Notes: generated from the sequence alone by a model not told the origin. DNA of 64,000 nucleotides from Rhizorhabdus sp049889055 (GCF_049889055.1 NZ_JBLTWO010000011.1:48755-112754); one strand, 5' to 3'. Positions 27,486 through 36,919 are shown, numbered from the stretch's first letter. Made by a program: numbers and translations.

Positions 27486-28937
27486 TCATTCGGCCGGAGC
27501 GGTTCGCGACAATATGCCCCCGCGCTGCGCGTGCCCCCAGGTCGAACTGCGGCCGAGAAAGGCGAGCCAGCCCCAGGCTGCACCGAGGTGGCGGAGCAAT
27601 TGGAAGCTGAACGGTTCGACGAAGGATGCGAGCAGCACGCGGCCCCAGCCCTCGGGGAGCATGCCTCCTGACCAGCGCCGATAGAGCATGATCGACCAGA
27701 GGTGGAAGCCGAGGTCGATCGCGACCTTCGCCAGCATCGCGACAAGGATCGGACCGACCACGGGGAGTCTACCCGCTGCGAGGAATTTGGCCAGCAGAGC
27801 GAAGGCGACCAGCCCATAGAGCGGCTGCACCGTATCGAGCGCCTTGACCGGCAGCATCATCGTCCCGAGCCGCCCGAAGCGGGCGTTGCCCACCATGTCC
27901 CGGTTCCAATATTGCGTCTGGAGGAAGCCGCCGAACCATCGCCGCCGCTGGCGGAGAAAGGCACCAACGGTGCCGGGCGCGTCGGTGCTGGCACGGGCTT
28001 CGCCGAGCACGCGGACCTTCCAGTTACGCCGGTGGTCGACGGACCAGCGGTGCAGCCGGTGGATCAACTCATAGTCCTCCACCAGACAGTCGGGGTCGAA
28101 GCCACCGACGGCGACGACCGCGTCCCGCCGGAAGCCGGCGAAGGCACCCGAGATCAGCAGAAGCCCGTCGACGCGCATCCAGGCGAAGCGTGAGATGAAG
28201 TTGCGGACATATTCATAGGTCTGGAACCACTCGAACATGCGGCCCGACAGGCTGTGGTCGCAGATAGGGCGCAGCAGGCCGGTCGCCGCGACCAGTGCCG
28301 GTTCGCGGTGGAAGGCGTTGCGCATCGCCTCGATCGCATCCGGGGCGAGCAGGGTATCGGCATCCACCGTCAGCACGATCTCGCAATCGACCCGCTCCAG
28401 CGCGGCGTTGAGGGCGCGCGCCTTGCCGCCATGCGGCAAGCGGATCCAGCGGAGTTGCGGCACAATCGGGGACTGCGCGTCTTGCCCCACAGCGACATCG
28501 GCATAGCCGAAGCTGTGCCGCATGACATCGGGCGTCGCATCGGTCGAACCGTCGTCGACGATCCAGATCTGGTCGGGGGGTGAGGACTGGCGCAGCAGCG
28601 CATGGACCGTCGTTTCGATCACCGCGGACTCGTTGTGCGCGGCGACCAGCACGGCGAGTGTCGGGGCAAGGCCTTCAGGTTGCCGAGCCGGGCGACTATG
28701 GCGCAACGGCGCAATGCGCGATCCGACGAATATCAGCAGCAGCGTATCATAGCCGAGATAGGCGAGCCCGACCGACCAGGCCAGCACGCCCGATTGATGC
28801 CAGGCCTGACTCGTCAGCAGGATCAGGAGCAACAGTGCCCCGCCGTGCAGCGCGATGCTGGCCGGGGTGATCGGGCGGCGGTTCAGCCGCGGCGAATAGG
28901 CGGCGAAGCGGCGGCTGAGCGTGTCGGCTGTTTTCAT
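27486..28937 (-). CDS. processive glycosyltransferase family 2 (PgaC/IcaA-like)
   Basis: A 483-residue membrane glycosyltransferase. Two N-terminal helices (about 25-75) precede the GT-A domain with VDDGSTD, the metal-binding DAD, GAFAGFRRDA, the acceptor-site motif EDYEL and the processivity motif QRRRW. C-terminal helices follow. These features match poly-N-acetylglucosamine or cellulose-type synthases. No pgaB, bcsB or similar partners are adjacent, so the polymer is unknown. ATG 28937 is used because the helices follow directly; the open frame upstream is antisense to other genes. Confidence 0.85.
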   Translation of the reverse strand: MKTADTLSRRFAAYSPRLNRRPITPASIALHGGALLLLILLTSQAWHQSGVLAWSVGLAYLGYDTLLLIFVGSRIAPLRHSRPARQPEGLAPTLAVLVAAHNESAVIETTVHALLRQSSPPDQIWIVDDGSTDATPDVMRHSFGYADVAVGQDAQSPIVPQLRWIRLPHGGKARALNAALERVDCEIVLTVDADTLLAPDAIEAMRNAFHREPALVAATGLLRPICDHSLSGRMFEWFQTYEYVRNFISRFAWMRVDGLLLISGAFAGFRRDAVVAVGGFDPDCLVEDYELIHRLHRWSVDHRRNWKVRVLGEARASTDAPGTVGAFLRQRRRWFGGFLQTQYWNRDMVGNARFGRLGTMMLPVKALDTVQPLYGLVAFALLAKFLAAGRLPVVGPILVAMLAKVAIDLGFHLWSIMLYRRWSGGMLPEGWGRVLLASFVEPFSFQLLRHLGAAWGWLAFLGRSSTWGHAQRGGILSRTAPAE

Positions 28938-29048
28938 GCGCTGGGTTGTTTCCGAAACGACATTGGGTCGATATGCACCGACAGACAGGTTGTAGGCGCT
29001 ATGGGCGTCGCCTTTCTGCGGTGCAATACGAACTTGGGAGCATGATCG

Positions 29049-29624
29049 ATGGCGGATGAACCGGGGCTTGCGGGCCGCTACACGACGCCCGCGATTGTCG
29101 CCCACTGGCTCGTCGCCCTGCTGATGATCGGCAATCTTGCGCTTGGCCTGCTCGCTGAGAAACTGCCCGAGGAGGACATCCGCTTTGCCATCGACACGCA
29201 TAAGTCGATCGGCGTCACCGTTCTCGGGCTGGTTCTGCTGCGGATATTGTGGCGTCTGGGGCACAAGCCGCCCCCCTTCTCGGCAGGCATGGCGACGTGG
29301 GAGCGCGGCCTCGCCCATGTCGCGCATTTCGGGCTCTATGCGATCATGCTGTTCATGCCGCTGACCGGATGGATGCACGACAGCGCCTGGAAGGCCGCAC
29401 CCGAAGTCCCGATGAAGTTGTTCGGTCTGTTCGAATGGCCGCGCCTGTCCTTCATCATGGCCATGCCCGACGAGCCGAAGGAGCGCCTGCATGGCCTTTT
29501 GGGAGAGATGCACGAAATCGGCGGATATGCGTTGATTATCCTGTTGATCCTGCACATTGCGGGGGCGTTGAAGCATCAATTCGTTGACGGTCATCCCGAA
29601 TTTCGACGGATGTGGCCCCGCTAA
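29049..29624 (+). CDS. cytochrome b561
   Basis: A 191-residue four-helix membrane dihaem cytochrome of the bacterial CybB type: AHWLVALLM, DTHKSIGV, AHVAHFGLYAIML and LHIAGALKHQF carry the ligand histidines. These proteins oxidise quinol or relay superoxide electrons. It stands between the divergent glycosyltransferase and folE, and is not part of the cluster at 21-27 kb. Confidence 0.93.
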   Translation: MADEPGLAGRYTTPAIVAHWLVALLMIGNLALGLLAEKLPEEDIRFAIDTHKSIGVTVLGLVLLRILWRLGHKPPPFSAGMATWERGLAHVAHFGLYAIMLFMPLTGWMHDSAWKAAPEVPMKLFGLFEWPRLSFIMAMPDEPKERLHGLLGEMHEIGGYALIILLILHIAGALKHQFVDGHPEFRRMWPR

Positions 29625-29640
29625 TATGCTTACATTCGTA

Positions 29641-29663
29641 CGGACCATGGGGTAATTGGTCCG
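29641..29663. promoter_or_regulatory. inverted repeat upstream of folE
   Basis: CGGACCA (29641-29647) and TGGTCCG (29657-29663) form a perfect 7-bp dyad with a 9-bp spacer, 24 bp before the folE start codon and 16 bp after the b561 stop. The position fits an operator for folE; lack of a T-run argues against a terminator. Confidence 0.4.
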
Positions 29664-29687
29664 CAAACGAACAAGATGGGATGAAGG

Positions 29688-30308
29688 ATGTCTGCTATTC
29701 GTGACCGCGAGCCGGAAGATCGCAACGCATTGCCGCAGAAGCTCGAAGTGCCGCAGGATGTTCAGGACGCGATTCGCACACTGATCCGCTGGGCCGGGGA
29801 CGATCCCGATCGCGAGGGCCTGCTCGACACGCCGGCGCGGGTCGGCCGGGCATGGCGGGAATATTGCAAGGGCTATGAAGAGGATCCCTCGCTGCACCTC
29901 AGCCGCACCTTCGAGGAGGTCGGGGGCTATGACGAGATCGTGCTGCTGAAGGACATCCCCTTCCAGTCGCATTGCGAACATCACATGGCGCCGATCATCG
30001 GCCATGCGCATATCGCCTATCTGCCACGCAACCGCGTGGTCGGCATCTCCAAGCTGGCGCGCGTGCTCCAGGGCTTTGCGCGCAGGCTGCAGATCCAGGA
30101 ACGGCTGACGGCCGAGGTGGCCGATTGCATCTGGCACCATCTCGAACCGGCCGGGGTCGCGGTGGTCATCCAGGCCAGCCATGCCTGCATGACCGCGCGG
30201 GGCGTGCGGACGCCCGGTGTCGGCATGACGACGAGCCGCATGATGGGCGTCTTCCGCGACGACGATCGCAGCCGTAAGGAAGTGCTGAGCCTGATGGGGC
30301 TCGGCTGA
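29688..30308 (+). CDS. folE: GTP cyclohydrolase I FolE
   Basis: Converts GTP to dihydroneopterin triphosphate, the first step of folate synthesis (206 residues). The zinc ligands are C96 and H99 in SHCEHHM and C167 in SHACMTARG; the core GRVVGISKLAR-type block is present. Being type IA (FolE), it is Zn-dependent. A dyad just upstream may regulate it. Confidence 0.97.
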   Translation: MSAIRDREPEDRNALPQKLEVPQDVQDAIRTLIRWAGDDPDREGLLDTPARVGRAWREYCKGYEEDPSLHLSRTFEEVGGYDEIVLLKDIPFQSHCEHHMAPIIGHAHIAYLPRNRVVGISKLARVLQGFARRLQIQERLTAEVADCIWHHLEPAGVAVVIQASHACMTARGVRTPGVGMTTSRMMGVFRDDDRSRKEVLSLMGLG

Positions 30309-30329
30309 TAGTCTGCATATGAGGTTGTG

Positions 30330-30803
30330 ATGAAGCCTGCCCTGCTGCTGCTGACCCTCCTTACGCCTGCCGTTGCGCAGGCGGCTGTGCCCGCCAAACC
30401 GAAGGCGGTCGAGGCGGCCGCTAAGCCTCCGGCAGCGACGCCGCTGCCCCTCGTGCCCGGCGCGCGGAAGATCAGCCTGTCTCCCGAGGGGCGCGCGATC
30501 GCCGCGCGCGTGTTCGGCGAGGCCGATCCACGCACCGGCCAGATCCAGGCCGAGCTGGCGCAGCTCAAGCAGCAGAAGCTGGAGGTCGTCGGCGCGGCAT
30601 CGATCGACGTCGACAAGCTAGAAGGGATCGTTCGCAAGGAAGAGGCGCTGCAGAGCGAATTGCGCACCCGCCAGAATGACCGCTTGCTGTCCCTGTTGCG
30701 CGCTTTGCCCGAAGGCGACCGCGCCGCGCTCGTGCAGGCACTCATCAACCCCGCAAAGCCGCAAAATTCGGTCGGTACCGCGCCGGCCAAGCCTGCCAAT
30801 TGA
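30330..30803 (+). CDS. small secreted CpxP-like protein
   Basis: A 157-residue protein with a clear signal peptide (LLLLTLLTPAVAQA) and a helical body (ARKISLSPEGRAIAARVF, coiled-coil-prone IQAELAQLKQQKLEVV, LQSELRTRQNDRLLSLLRALP). It resembles periplasmic heavy-metal sensor or CpxP-like proteins in size and helix pattern, but no metal motif is visible. ATG 30330 is preferred over GTG 30327 because GAGG ends 5 nt before it. The stop overlaps the photolyase start (TTGA). Confidence 0.65.
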   Translation: MKPALLLLTLLTPAVAQAAVPAKPKAVEAAAKPPAATPLPLVPGARKISLSPEGRAIAARVFGEADPRTGQIQAELAQLKQQKLEVVGAASIDVDKLEGIVRKEEALQSELRTRQNDRLLSLLRALPEGDRAALVQALINPAKPQNSVGTAPAKPAN

Positions 30804-32170
30804 CGGCCCCGTCGCTCGTCTGGTTCCGTCAGGACCTGCGGCTTGCCGATCAGGCGGCCGTGGCCGAGGCGACGCGCGAGGGATCGTGGCTGGGTGTTTA
30901 TGTCCTCGATGATGCGGTGGCAGGGCATTGGTGCCTGGGCGGTGCGCAGCGCTGGTGGCTCCACCACAGCCTGACTGCGCTGCAGGAGGATATCGCTGCG
31001 CGCGGCGGCCAGCTCATCCTGCGATCGGGCGACACGCTCGAACATCTGCGGGACATCGCCGAGGCGACGGGTGCGCGGCGGATCCATGGCCTTCGCCATT
31101 ATGAGCCCTGGTGGAAGAGTCTGGAGGCGCGCGTCGGCAGCGAGTTCGATCTTGTGCTCCATGACGGCAGCCGCCTCGCGCCCCCTGAGGGCGTACTGAC
31201 CGGAACGCGTGGCCGCTATCGCATCTTCACGCCCTTCTGGCGGGCGCTGAAGGAGCAGATGCCGCCGCCCAAGCCGTCGCCGCCCCCCACGGCGTTCGAC
31301 GCCCCCTGTGCATCGGTATCGAGCGAGCCGTTGAAGCAGTGGAAGCTGCTGCCGACCGCTCCCGACTGGTCGGGCGGTTTCTCGGTCTGGACGCCGGGCG
31401 AGAAGGGCGCGCGCAAGGCGCTCGACCAATTCCTGCCTGCGCTCGAACGCTACGATCATGATCGCGACATGCCATCGGTCGAGGGCGTCTCCCGCCTGTC
31501 TCCGCACCTGCATTTCGGGGAGATCTCGCCGGCGACCCTGTGGTTCAAGGCGGCAGGTCAGTCGCGGGCAGCCGCCGAGCCCTGGCTCAGGCAGATCGCC
31601 TGGCGCGACTTCTGCGCGAACATCATCGATATCCAGCCCGATTATGGCGACGCACCTGGGCGCGAGGGCTTCGCGAGCTTTCCATGGCGGTCCGGCGCTG
31701 CCGCCGACAAGGATTTCGCAGCCTGGACCAAGGGGAAGACCGGCTATCCGATCGTCGACGCCGGCATGCGAGAGCTGTGGGCGACGGGGGTCATGCACAA
31801 TCGGGTGCGGATGATCGCGGCGTCCTTCCTGATCAAGCATCTGCTGATCGACTGGCAGAAGGGCGAGCGCTGGTTCTGGGATACGCTGCTCGACGCCGAT
31901 TATGGCAGCAACGCCGTCAACTGGCAGTGGGTTGCGGGTTCGGGATTCGACTCCAACCCCTTTGGCCGGATCATGGCGCCGCTCGTCCAGTCGCCCAAGT
32001 TCGATGCCGGCGCCTATATCAGGCGCTGGGTCCCCGAACTGGCGATGATCAAGGGGGATGCGATCCACGATCCGTTCGAGGCCGGACTGTCGCCGCCCGG
32101 CTATCCGCGCCCGATCATCGGGCACAAGGAGGGCAGGGCCCGTGCTCTTGCCGCAGCGGAGAAACGCTGA
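30800..32170 (+). CDS. phrB: deoxyribodipyrimidine photolyase
   Basis: Light-driven repair of cyclobutane pyrimidine dimers, with FAD and an antenna cofactor (456 residues). The N-terminal antenna domain (VWFRQDLRLADQ) is followed by the FAD-binding block with LSPHLHFGEIS, the cation-pi/DNA region GYPIVDAGMRELWATGVMHNRVRM split over conserved positions, and WVAGSGFDSNPF. The start is TTG 30800, overlapping the stop of the upstream gene by 4 bp; no better ATG precedes the conserved WFRQDLR. Confidence 0.95.
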   Translation: MTAPSLVWFRQDLRLADQAAVAEATREGSWLGVYVLDDAVAGHWCLGGAQRWWLHHSLTALQEDIAARGGQLILRSGDTLEHLRDIAEATGARRIHGLRHYEPWWKSLEARVGSEFDLVLHDGSRLAPPEGVLTGTRGRYRIFTPFWRALKEQMPPPKPSPPPTAFDAPCASVSSEPLKQWKLLPTAPDWSGGFSVWTPGEKGARKALDQFLPALERYDHDRDMPSVEGVSRLSPHLHFGEISPATLWFKAAGQSRAAAEPWLRQIAWRDFCANIIDIQPDYGDAPGREGFASFPWRSGAAADKDFAAWTKGKTGYPIVDAGMRELWATGVMHNRVRMIAASFLIKHLLIDWQKGERWFWDTLLDADYGSNAVNWQWVAGSGFDSNPFGRIMAPLVQSPKFDAGAYIRRWVPELAMIKGDAIHDPFEAGLSPPGYPRPIIGHKEGRARALAAAEKR

Positions 32171-32273
32171 CGATATTTCTGCTCACCTGCAACAAAGCCT
32201 CTCGCGGGACCGTAAGCCTGCATATAAGCGGAATGGGACCGCGCCGATTTGGGGATAGGACGGACAGTTTCGA

Positions 32274-33554
32274 ATGAATGCCCAACCGCCGCTGCGTGGC
32301 CAGCACCTGCTTCTCGCCGATCGCCGTTTCGCCACGGGCGCCAGCTGGCTCGCCCGCCTGCTGTCGCCGGGCTTTCAGCGATTGCTCGACACGATCGACC
32401 GGGGGCTCGAAGAAGGCTCCATAGAGGCAACTTTGCCGGATGGCAGTTTCCGCGTTCTCGGCGGTCGCAAGCCGGGTCCGGTGGCCGTGGTCGAACTCAA
32501 GACCTGGCGCCCGCTCGTTCGCCTGGTCACGACCGGCTCGGTGGGTTGGTATCGCAGCTGGGCCGAGGGTGAGTGGACCAGCCCCGATCCGGTGCCGATC
32601 TTCGACCTGTTCATGCGCAACCGGCATCCGCTCGGCGAACTTGGCCGGGCACAGGGACCGCTGCGTCTGTTCAATCTCGTCCTGCATGCGTTCCGCCGCA
32701 ACAGCCGCGCCAACGCTCGCAGGAACATCGCCTTCCATTATGATCTGGGCAATGACTTCTACGAGCAATGGCTTGATCGGACGATGAGCTATTCATCGGC
32801 GCTGTTCGCCGATCCGATCTCGGACAGCGAGAGCCTCGAGGACGCCCAGCACCGTAAGGTGACGGCTTTGCTCGACCGCCTCGATCTGCGTCCGGGAACG
32901 AGCCTGCTCGAAATCGGCTGCGGTTGGGGCGGGCTCGCGGAGATCGCTGCTGCGGGCTATGGCGCCGACGTGACCGGCATCACCCTGTCGGTCGAGCAGA
33001 AGGCCTATGCCGATGCGCGCATCGCGGCGGCGGGGCTGTCCGACCGGGCACGTTTCGAGATCTGCGACTATCGCGATGTCCCCGGCCAGTTCGACGCGGT
33101 CGCCAGTGTCGAGATGGTCGAAGCCGTGGGCGAGGAATATTGGCCGGCCTATATGGACGCCATCGCCCGCGCGCTGAAGCCGGGCGGGCGGGCGGCGATC
33201 CAGTATATCGATATCGACGATGCGATCTTCGAGAGCTACCGGACCGACGCCGACTTCATTCAGACCTATATTTTCCCCGGCGGCATGCTGATCTCGGAAA
33301 GCCGCTTCCGTGCTGCGGCCGAGAAGGCGGGGCTGCGCTGGGAACAGGAGAGCCTGCACCGCTTCGGACTGCACTATTCCGAGACGCTGCGACGCTGGCG
33401 CGAAAGCTTCGATCGTGCGGTCGCCGCCGGCACGCTGCCCAAGGGGTTCGACGAGGCCTTCGTGAAGCTCTGGCGCTTCTACCTGATGTATTGCGAGGGC
33501 GGCTTTGCCGGAGGCGGGATCGACGTCGTGCAGGTGACGCTGGTCAAACCCTGA
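32274..33554 (+). CDS. cfa: cyclopropane-fatty-acyl-phospholipid synthase
   Basis: SAM-dependent methyltransferase (426 residues) acting on unsaturated phospholipid acyl chains at the membrane. FHYDLGNDFYE and the SAM motif LEIGCGWGG are present; the N-terminal 120 residues are the lipid-binding region. It stands apart from phrB by about 100 bp. CFA formation is usually a stationary-phase or acid-stress response. Confidence 0.93.
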   Translation: MNAQPPLRGQHLLLADRRFATGASWLARLLSPGFQRLLDTIDRGLEEGSIEATLPDGSFRVLGGRKPGPVAVVELKTWRPLVRLVTTGSVGWYRSWAEGEWTSPDPVPIFDLFMRNRHPLGELGRAQGPLRLFNLVLHAFRRNSRANARRNIAFHYDLGNDFYEQWLDRTMSYSSALFADPISDSESLEDAQHRKVTALLDRLDLRPGTSLLEIGCGWGGLAEIAAAGYGADVTGITLSVEQKAYADARIAAAGLSDRARFEICDYRDVPGQFDAVASVEMVEAVGEEYWPAYMDAIARALKPGGRAAIQYIDIDDAIFESYRTDADFIQTYIFPGGMLISESRFRAAAEKAGLRWEQESLHRFGLHYSETLRRWRESFDRAVAAGTLPKGFDEAFVKLWRFYLMYCEGGFAGGGIDVVQVTLVKP

Positions 33555-33599
33555 ACCTACCGGATCGCGGGGGGAGAGGGCGATCGGTCGCCCTCGTCC

Positions 33600-34310
33600 T
33601 CAGGCTTCTACGCGGATACGCTTGCCGGTTTCGTAACCCTCGCTGACCAGATCCAGGATCGCCTTCGCCACCGTCTCGGGGCTCTTCAGCGTCGACTGGT
33701 CCTCGCCGGGAAAAGCCTTGCTGCGCATCGCGGTCGCGGTGGCACCCGGATCGACGATTGCGACGCGAACCGGGCTGATGTTGGCGACCTCCAGGCCATA
33801 AGCGAGCAGCAGCGTGTCGAGGGCCGCCTTCGACGCGCCATAGGCACCCCAATAGGCTCGTGGTGCAGCGCCGACGCTGCTCGTGACACCGATCAGGCGG
33901 CCCGCTTCGCTGGCGCGCAGCAGCGGATCGAAGGCTGCGATCATCTGCTGCTGTGCCATCAGGTTGAGCGTCAGCAGCTTGGCAAACTCCTTAGCGTCGA
34001 TCGCGGCAACCGGCGCTAGCGTGCCCAGCATGGCGGCGTTGAGGACGAGGATGTCGAGTACCGGCCAGCGTCCGGCGATGGCTTCGGCCAGCCTGGCGAT
34101 GCTGTCATTTTCGGCCAGGTCGACGGGAGCGATGGTGGCGCTGCCGCCCGCCTTGTGGATCCGCTCCTCGACCTCTTCGAGGCCACCGGCCGTCCGTGCG
34201 ACCAGAATCACATGAGCCCCGGCAGCCCCGAGGGCTTGCGCCGTTGCGGCGCCGATGCCGCGCGAAGCGCCCGTGACGAGCGCGGTCTTCCCGGAAAGGG
34301 GCTTGGTCAT
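33600..34310 (-). CDS. short-chain dehydrogenase/reductase
   Basis: A 236-residue classical SDR: GASRGIG near residue 14 for NAD(P), the NAA motif, Ser in VTSSVG, and catalytic YGASK. The substrate is unknown. It lies 16 bp downstream of purF on the same strand, so it is probably co-transcribed with it. Confidence 0.9.
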   Translation of the reverse strand: MTKPLSGKTALVTGASRGIGAATAQALGAAGAHVILVARTAGGLEEVEERIHKAGGSATIAPVDLAENDSIARLAEAIAGRWPVLDILVLNAAMLGTLAPVAAIDAKEFAKLLTLNLMAQQQMIAAFDPLLRASEAGRLIGVTSSVGAAPRAYWGAYGASKAALDTLLLAYGLEVANISPVRVAIVDPGATATAMRSKAFPGEDQSTLKSPETVAKAILDLVSEGYETGKRIRVEA

Positions 34311-34326
34311 GCGAATGTCCGTCGGT

Positions 34327-35787
34327 TCAGGCGACGACGCGCTCGCCGTTCAGCGCCAGCTGGTCGGTCGGCGTCATTTCCTCGTGGTCGGTGAGATGGG
34401 TCGGATAGTCGCCGGTAAAGCAGGCATCGCAATAGGTCGGTGCCTTGTCGTCGCGCGACGGCTCGCCGAGCGCCTTGTACAGGCCGTTGATCGACAGGAA
34501 GGCGAGGCTGTCCGCGCCGATATAGGAGGCCATCTCGGCGACGTTCATCTGAGCTGCCAGCAGCTTCGCCCGTTCCGGCGTGTCGACGCCGTAGAAGCAG
34601 CTGTGCCGCGTCGGCGGGCTGGCGATGCGCAGATGCACCTCACGCGCACCGGCATCGCGCAGCATCTGCAGGATCTTGACGCTGGTCGTGCCGCGCACGA
34701 TCGAATCGTCGATCAGGACGAGCCGCTTGCCGTCGATCAGCGCACGGTTGGCATTGTGCTTCAGTTTCACGCCGAGGTGGCGGACCTGATCGCCGGGCTG
34801 GATGAAAGTGCGGCCGACATAGTGCGAGCGGATGATCCCGAGTTCGAACGGGATCCCCGATTCCTGCGCATAGCCGATCGCAGCCGGCGTGCCCGAGTCG
34901 GGCACCGGGACGACGAGGTCGGCGTCGATCGGGCTTTCGATCGCGAGCTGCGCGCCGATGCTCTTGCGAACCGAATAGACCGAAGAACCATCGACGATCG
35001 AGTCGGGACGCGAGAAATAGACATGCTCGAAGATGCAGGGGCGGGGACGCATTTCCGCGAACGGGCGGATCGAGCGGATGCCCTGTTCGGACACGATCAC
35101 CAGTTCGCCCGGCTCGACCGAGCGCAGGAAGGTGGCGCCGACGACGTCGAGCGCAACCGTCTCCGAAGCGAAGATATAGGAATCGCCGACCCGGCCGAGG
35201 ACCAGCGGGCGCACGCCCAGCGGATCGCGACAGGCGATCATCCCTTCCGGCGTCATGCAGATCAGCGAATAGGCGCCTTCGACCTGCTTGAGCGCATCGA
35301 TGAAGCGATCGAGCAATGTGCGATATTTGGACATCGCGACGAGGTGGATGATCGTCTCGGTGTCGCTGGTCGACTGGAAGATCGATCCGCCGCGCACCAG
35401 ATCGCGGCGCAGCTTCATCGCGTTCGAGATATTGCCGTTATGCGCGATGGCGAAGCCGCCCGACGACAGCTCGGCAAACAGCGGCTGCACGTTGCGCAGC
35501 GCGGTCTCGCCCGTCGTCGAATAGCGGACATGGCCGCAGGCGACCCGGCCCGGTAGGCTGCGAATGACCTCGTCGCGGTCGAAATTGCCCGCGACATGGC
35601 CCATAGCCCGGTGGGTGTGGAAGGCATGGCCGTCCCAGCTTGTGATTCCGGCAGCCTCCTGCCCCCGGTGCTGCAGGGCATGAAGCCCCAGAGCAACCAT
35701 GGCTGAGGCCGTATCGGCGCCCCAAATCCCGAATATTCCGCACTCTTCGCGCAGCTTGTCGTCGTCAAATGGATGCGTGGTGAGCAT
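34327..35787 (-). CDS. purF: amidophosphoribosyltransferase PurF
   Basis: First committed step of purine synthesis: PRPP plus glutamine to phosphoribosylamine. The N-terminal nucleophile class II glutaminase starts at C16 after a short propeptide (REEC-GIFG). The PRTase signature LIDDSIVRGTT is present. ATG 35787 has GGGAT 6 nt upstream; the ATG at 35799 lacks such a site. Predicted length is 486. It diverges from hisI. Confidence 0.96.
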   Translation of the reverse strand: MLTTHPFDDDKLREECGIFGIWGADTASAMVALGLHALQHRGQEAAGITSWDGHAFHTHRAMGHVAGNFDRDEVIRSLPGRVACGHVRYSTTGETALRNVQPLFAELSSGGFAIAHNGNISNAMKLRRDLVRGGSIFQSTSDTETIIHLVAMSKYRTLLDRFIDALKQVEGAYSLICMTPEGMIACRDPLGVRPLVLGRVGDSYIFASETVALDVVGATFLRSVEPGELVIVSEQGIRSIRPFAEMRPRPCIFEHVYFSRPDSIVDGSSVYSVRKSIGAQLAIESPIDADLVVPVPDSGTPAAIGYAQESGIPFELGIIRSHYVGRTFIQPGDQVRHLGVKLKHNANRALIDGKRLVLIDDSIVRGTTSVKILQMLRDAGAREVHLRIASPPTRHSCFYGVDTPERAKLLAAQMNVAEMASYIGADSLAFLSINGLYKALGEPSRDDKAPTYCDACFTGDYPTHLTDHEEMTPTDQLALNGERVVA

Positions 35788-35933
35788 CGCGAATCCCATC
35801 GCGGTGGCCGATAGCCGCGCATATAGTCACCGGCCGAGGCTTTGTCGCCCCACTGTCACAAGTTTATTGCAGCCGATGTCGAAATCAGTGCGGCCCCTTG
35901 CCTGCAAGCGCGCTTTGCATCATCGCGTCGGGC

Positions 35934-36314
35934 ATGGACCAGGATCGTGAAAAGGGCAGCCGGCTGCTCCCCCGCTTCGACGCTGCAGGGCTGATCACCG
36001 CAGTCGTCACCGACCACCGGACCGGCGAGGTGCTGATGCTCGCGCATATGAACGAAGAGGCGCTGCAGGCGACGATGGCCTCGGGCCAGGCGACCTTCTT
36101 CTCGCGCTCGCGCAACCGGCTGTGGAAGAAAGGGGAGACGAGCGGCAATGTGATGCGCGTCGTCGAAGCCCGCATCGATTGTGATCAGGATGCGGTATGG
36201 CTGCGCTGCGAAGCGGCTGGTCCTGCCTGCCACACAGGCGAGCGCAGCTGCTTCTACCGCCGTATCGAAGGTGATGGCGAAACGCTCCATCGCGTTCATT
36301 CGCCAGAAAAGTGA
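35934..36314 (+). CDS. hisI: phosphoribosyl-AMP cyclohydrolase HisI
   Basis: Opens the purine ring of PR-AMP in histidine synthesis (126 residues). HMNEEAL, SRSRNRLWKKGETSGN, the Mg-binding DCDQDAVWL and the Zn cysteines in ACHTGERSCFYR are all present. ATG 35934 is chosen over an in-frame TTG at 35898. As in other alphaproteobacteria the gene stands alone and is not fused to hisE. Confidence 0.96.
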   Translation: MDQDREKGSRLLPRFDAAGLITAVVTDHRTGEVLMLAHMNEEALQATMASGQATFFSRSRNRLWKKGETSGNVMRVVEARIDCDQDAVWLRCEAAGPACHTGERSCFYRRIEGDGETLHRVHSPEK

Positions 36315-36333
36315 CGGGGTTTAGACTAAAGTT

Positions 36334-36359
36334 GCAATCGTTTGAGCATCCGCGATTGC
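36334..36359. promoter_or_regulatory. dyad upstream of the MerR gene
   Basis: GCAATCG (36334-36340) and CGATTGC (36353-36359) form a 7-bp inverted repeat with a 12-bp spacer, 54 bp before the MerR start. MerR proteins usually bind dyads in their own promoters, so autoregulation is possible. Confidence 0.35.
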
Positions 36360-36413
36360 GACGCCTGGCACCCCTGCCGTAAGGGCAAGCCATAGTCTTG
36401 TGAGGTAATCGAA

Positions 36414-36827
36414 GTGGCTTCCAACCCCGTACCCGCCGTCCTTCATGAGGACGCGCGTCTTCCCGACAGTTTCACCATTTCCGAAATGGCTCGCGCCTTC
36501 GAAATCACGCCCCGCGCGCTGCGTTTCTACGAAGAAGAGGGGCTGATCGCGCCGCGCCGCGAAGGCGCTACCCGCATCTATTCGCGCCGCGACCGGACTC
36601 GCGTTTCGCTGATCCTGCGTGGCAAGGCGGTCGGCTTCAGCCTCGACGAAATCGGCGAATTGCTCGACTTGTACGATCCGCAAGACAAGGGTGCGGCCCA
36701 GCGGCAGGCTGCCAAGCGTTATTGCGAGATCAAGGAAGACGAACTGCGTCGCCAGCGCGAGGCGATCGAAGCGAAGATGGCGGAATTGCGCAGCTTCGCG
36801 GTTCAACTCGACGGCAAATGTAACTGA
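36414..36827 (+). CDS. MerR-family transcriptional regulator
   Basis: A 137-residue regulator. The winged helix-turn-helix lies near residues 18-55 (FTISEMARAFEITPRALRFY, then EEGLIAPRREG), followed by a coiled-coil dimerisation helix with Arg/Glu-rich sequence to the C-terminus. No cysteine cluster for metals is visible, so an effector cannot be assigned. GTG 36414 follows GAGG by about 9 nt. It sits 92 bp before rcdA, a neighbour order common in sphingomonads. Confidence 0.9.
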   Translation: MASNPVPAVLHEDARLPDSFTISEMARAFEITPRALRFYEEEGLIAPRREGATRIYSRRDRTRVSLILRGKAVGFSLDEIGELLDLYDPQDKGAAQRQAAKRYCEIKEDELRRQREAIEAKMAELRSFAVQLDGKCN

Positions 36828-36844
36828 ATTCCAGACATTCGTGG

Positions 36845-36874
36845 TTAACCGCGCGCTAGGGACCGATATTAACC
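36845..36874 (+). promoter_or_regulatory. two TTAACC half-sites upstream of rcdA
   Basis: TTAACC occurs at 36845-36850 and 36869-36874 in direct orientation, 46-75 bp before the rcdA start. TTAACC matches the CtrA half-site, but neither copy is followed by a full TTAA-N7-TTAA. Weak evidence. Confidence 0.3.
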
Positions 36875-36919
36875 CTCTTTTCGGTTCCGGGCGCGTCGGA
36901 CCCATGGCATCTTGCCGGA

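Noticed and set aside
30017..32125. 702-codon open frame on the minus strand over folE and the photolyase gene
   Set aside because: Antisense to two clear genes; Arg-rich low-complexity translation with no motif.
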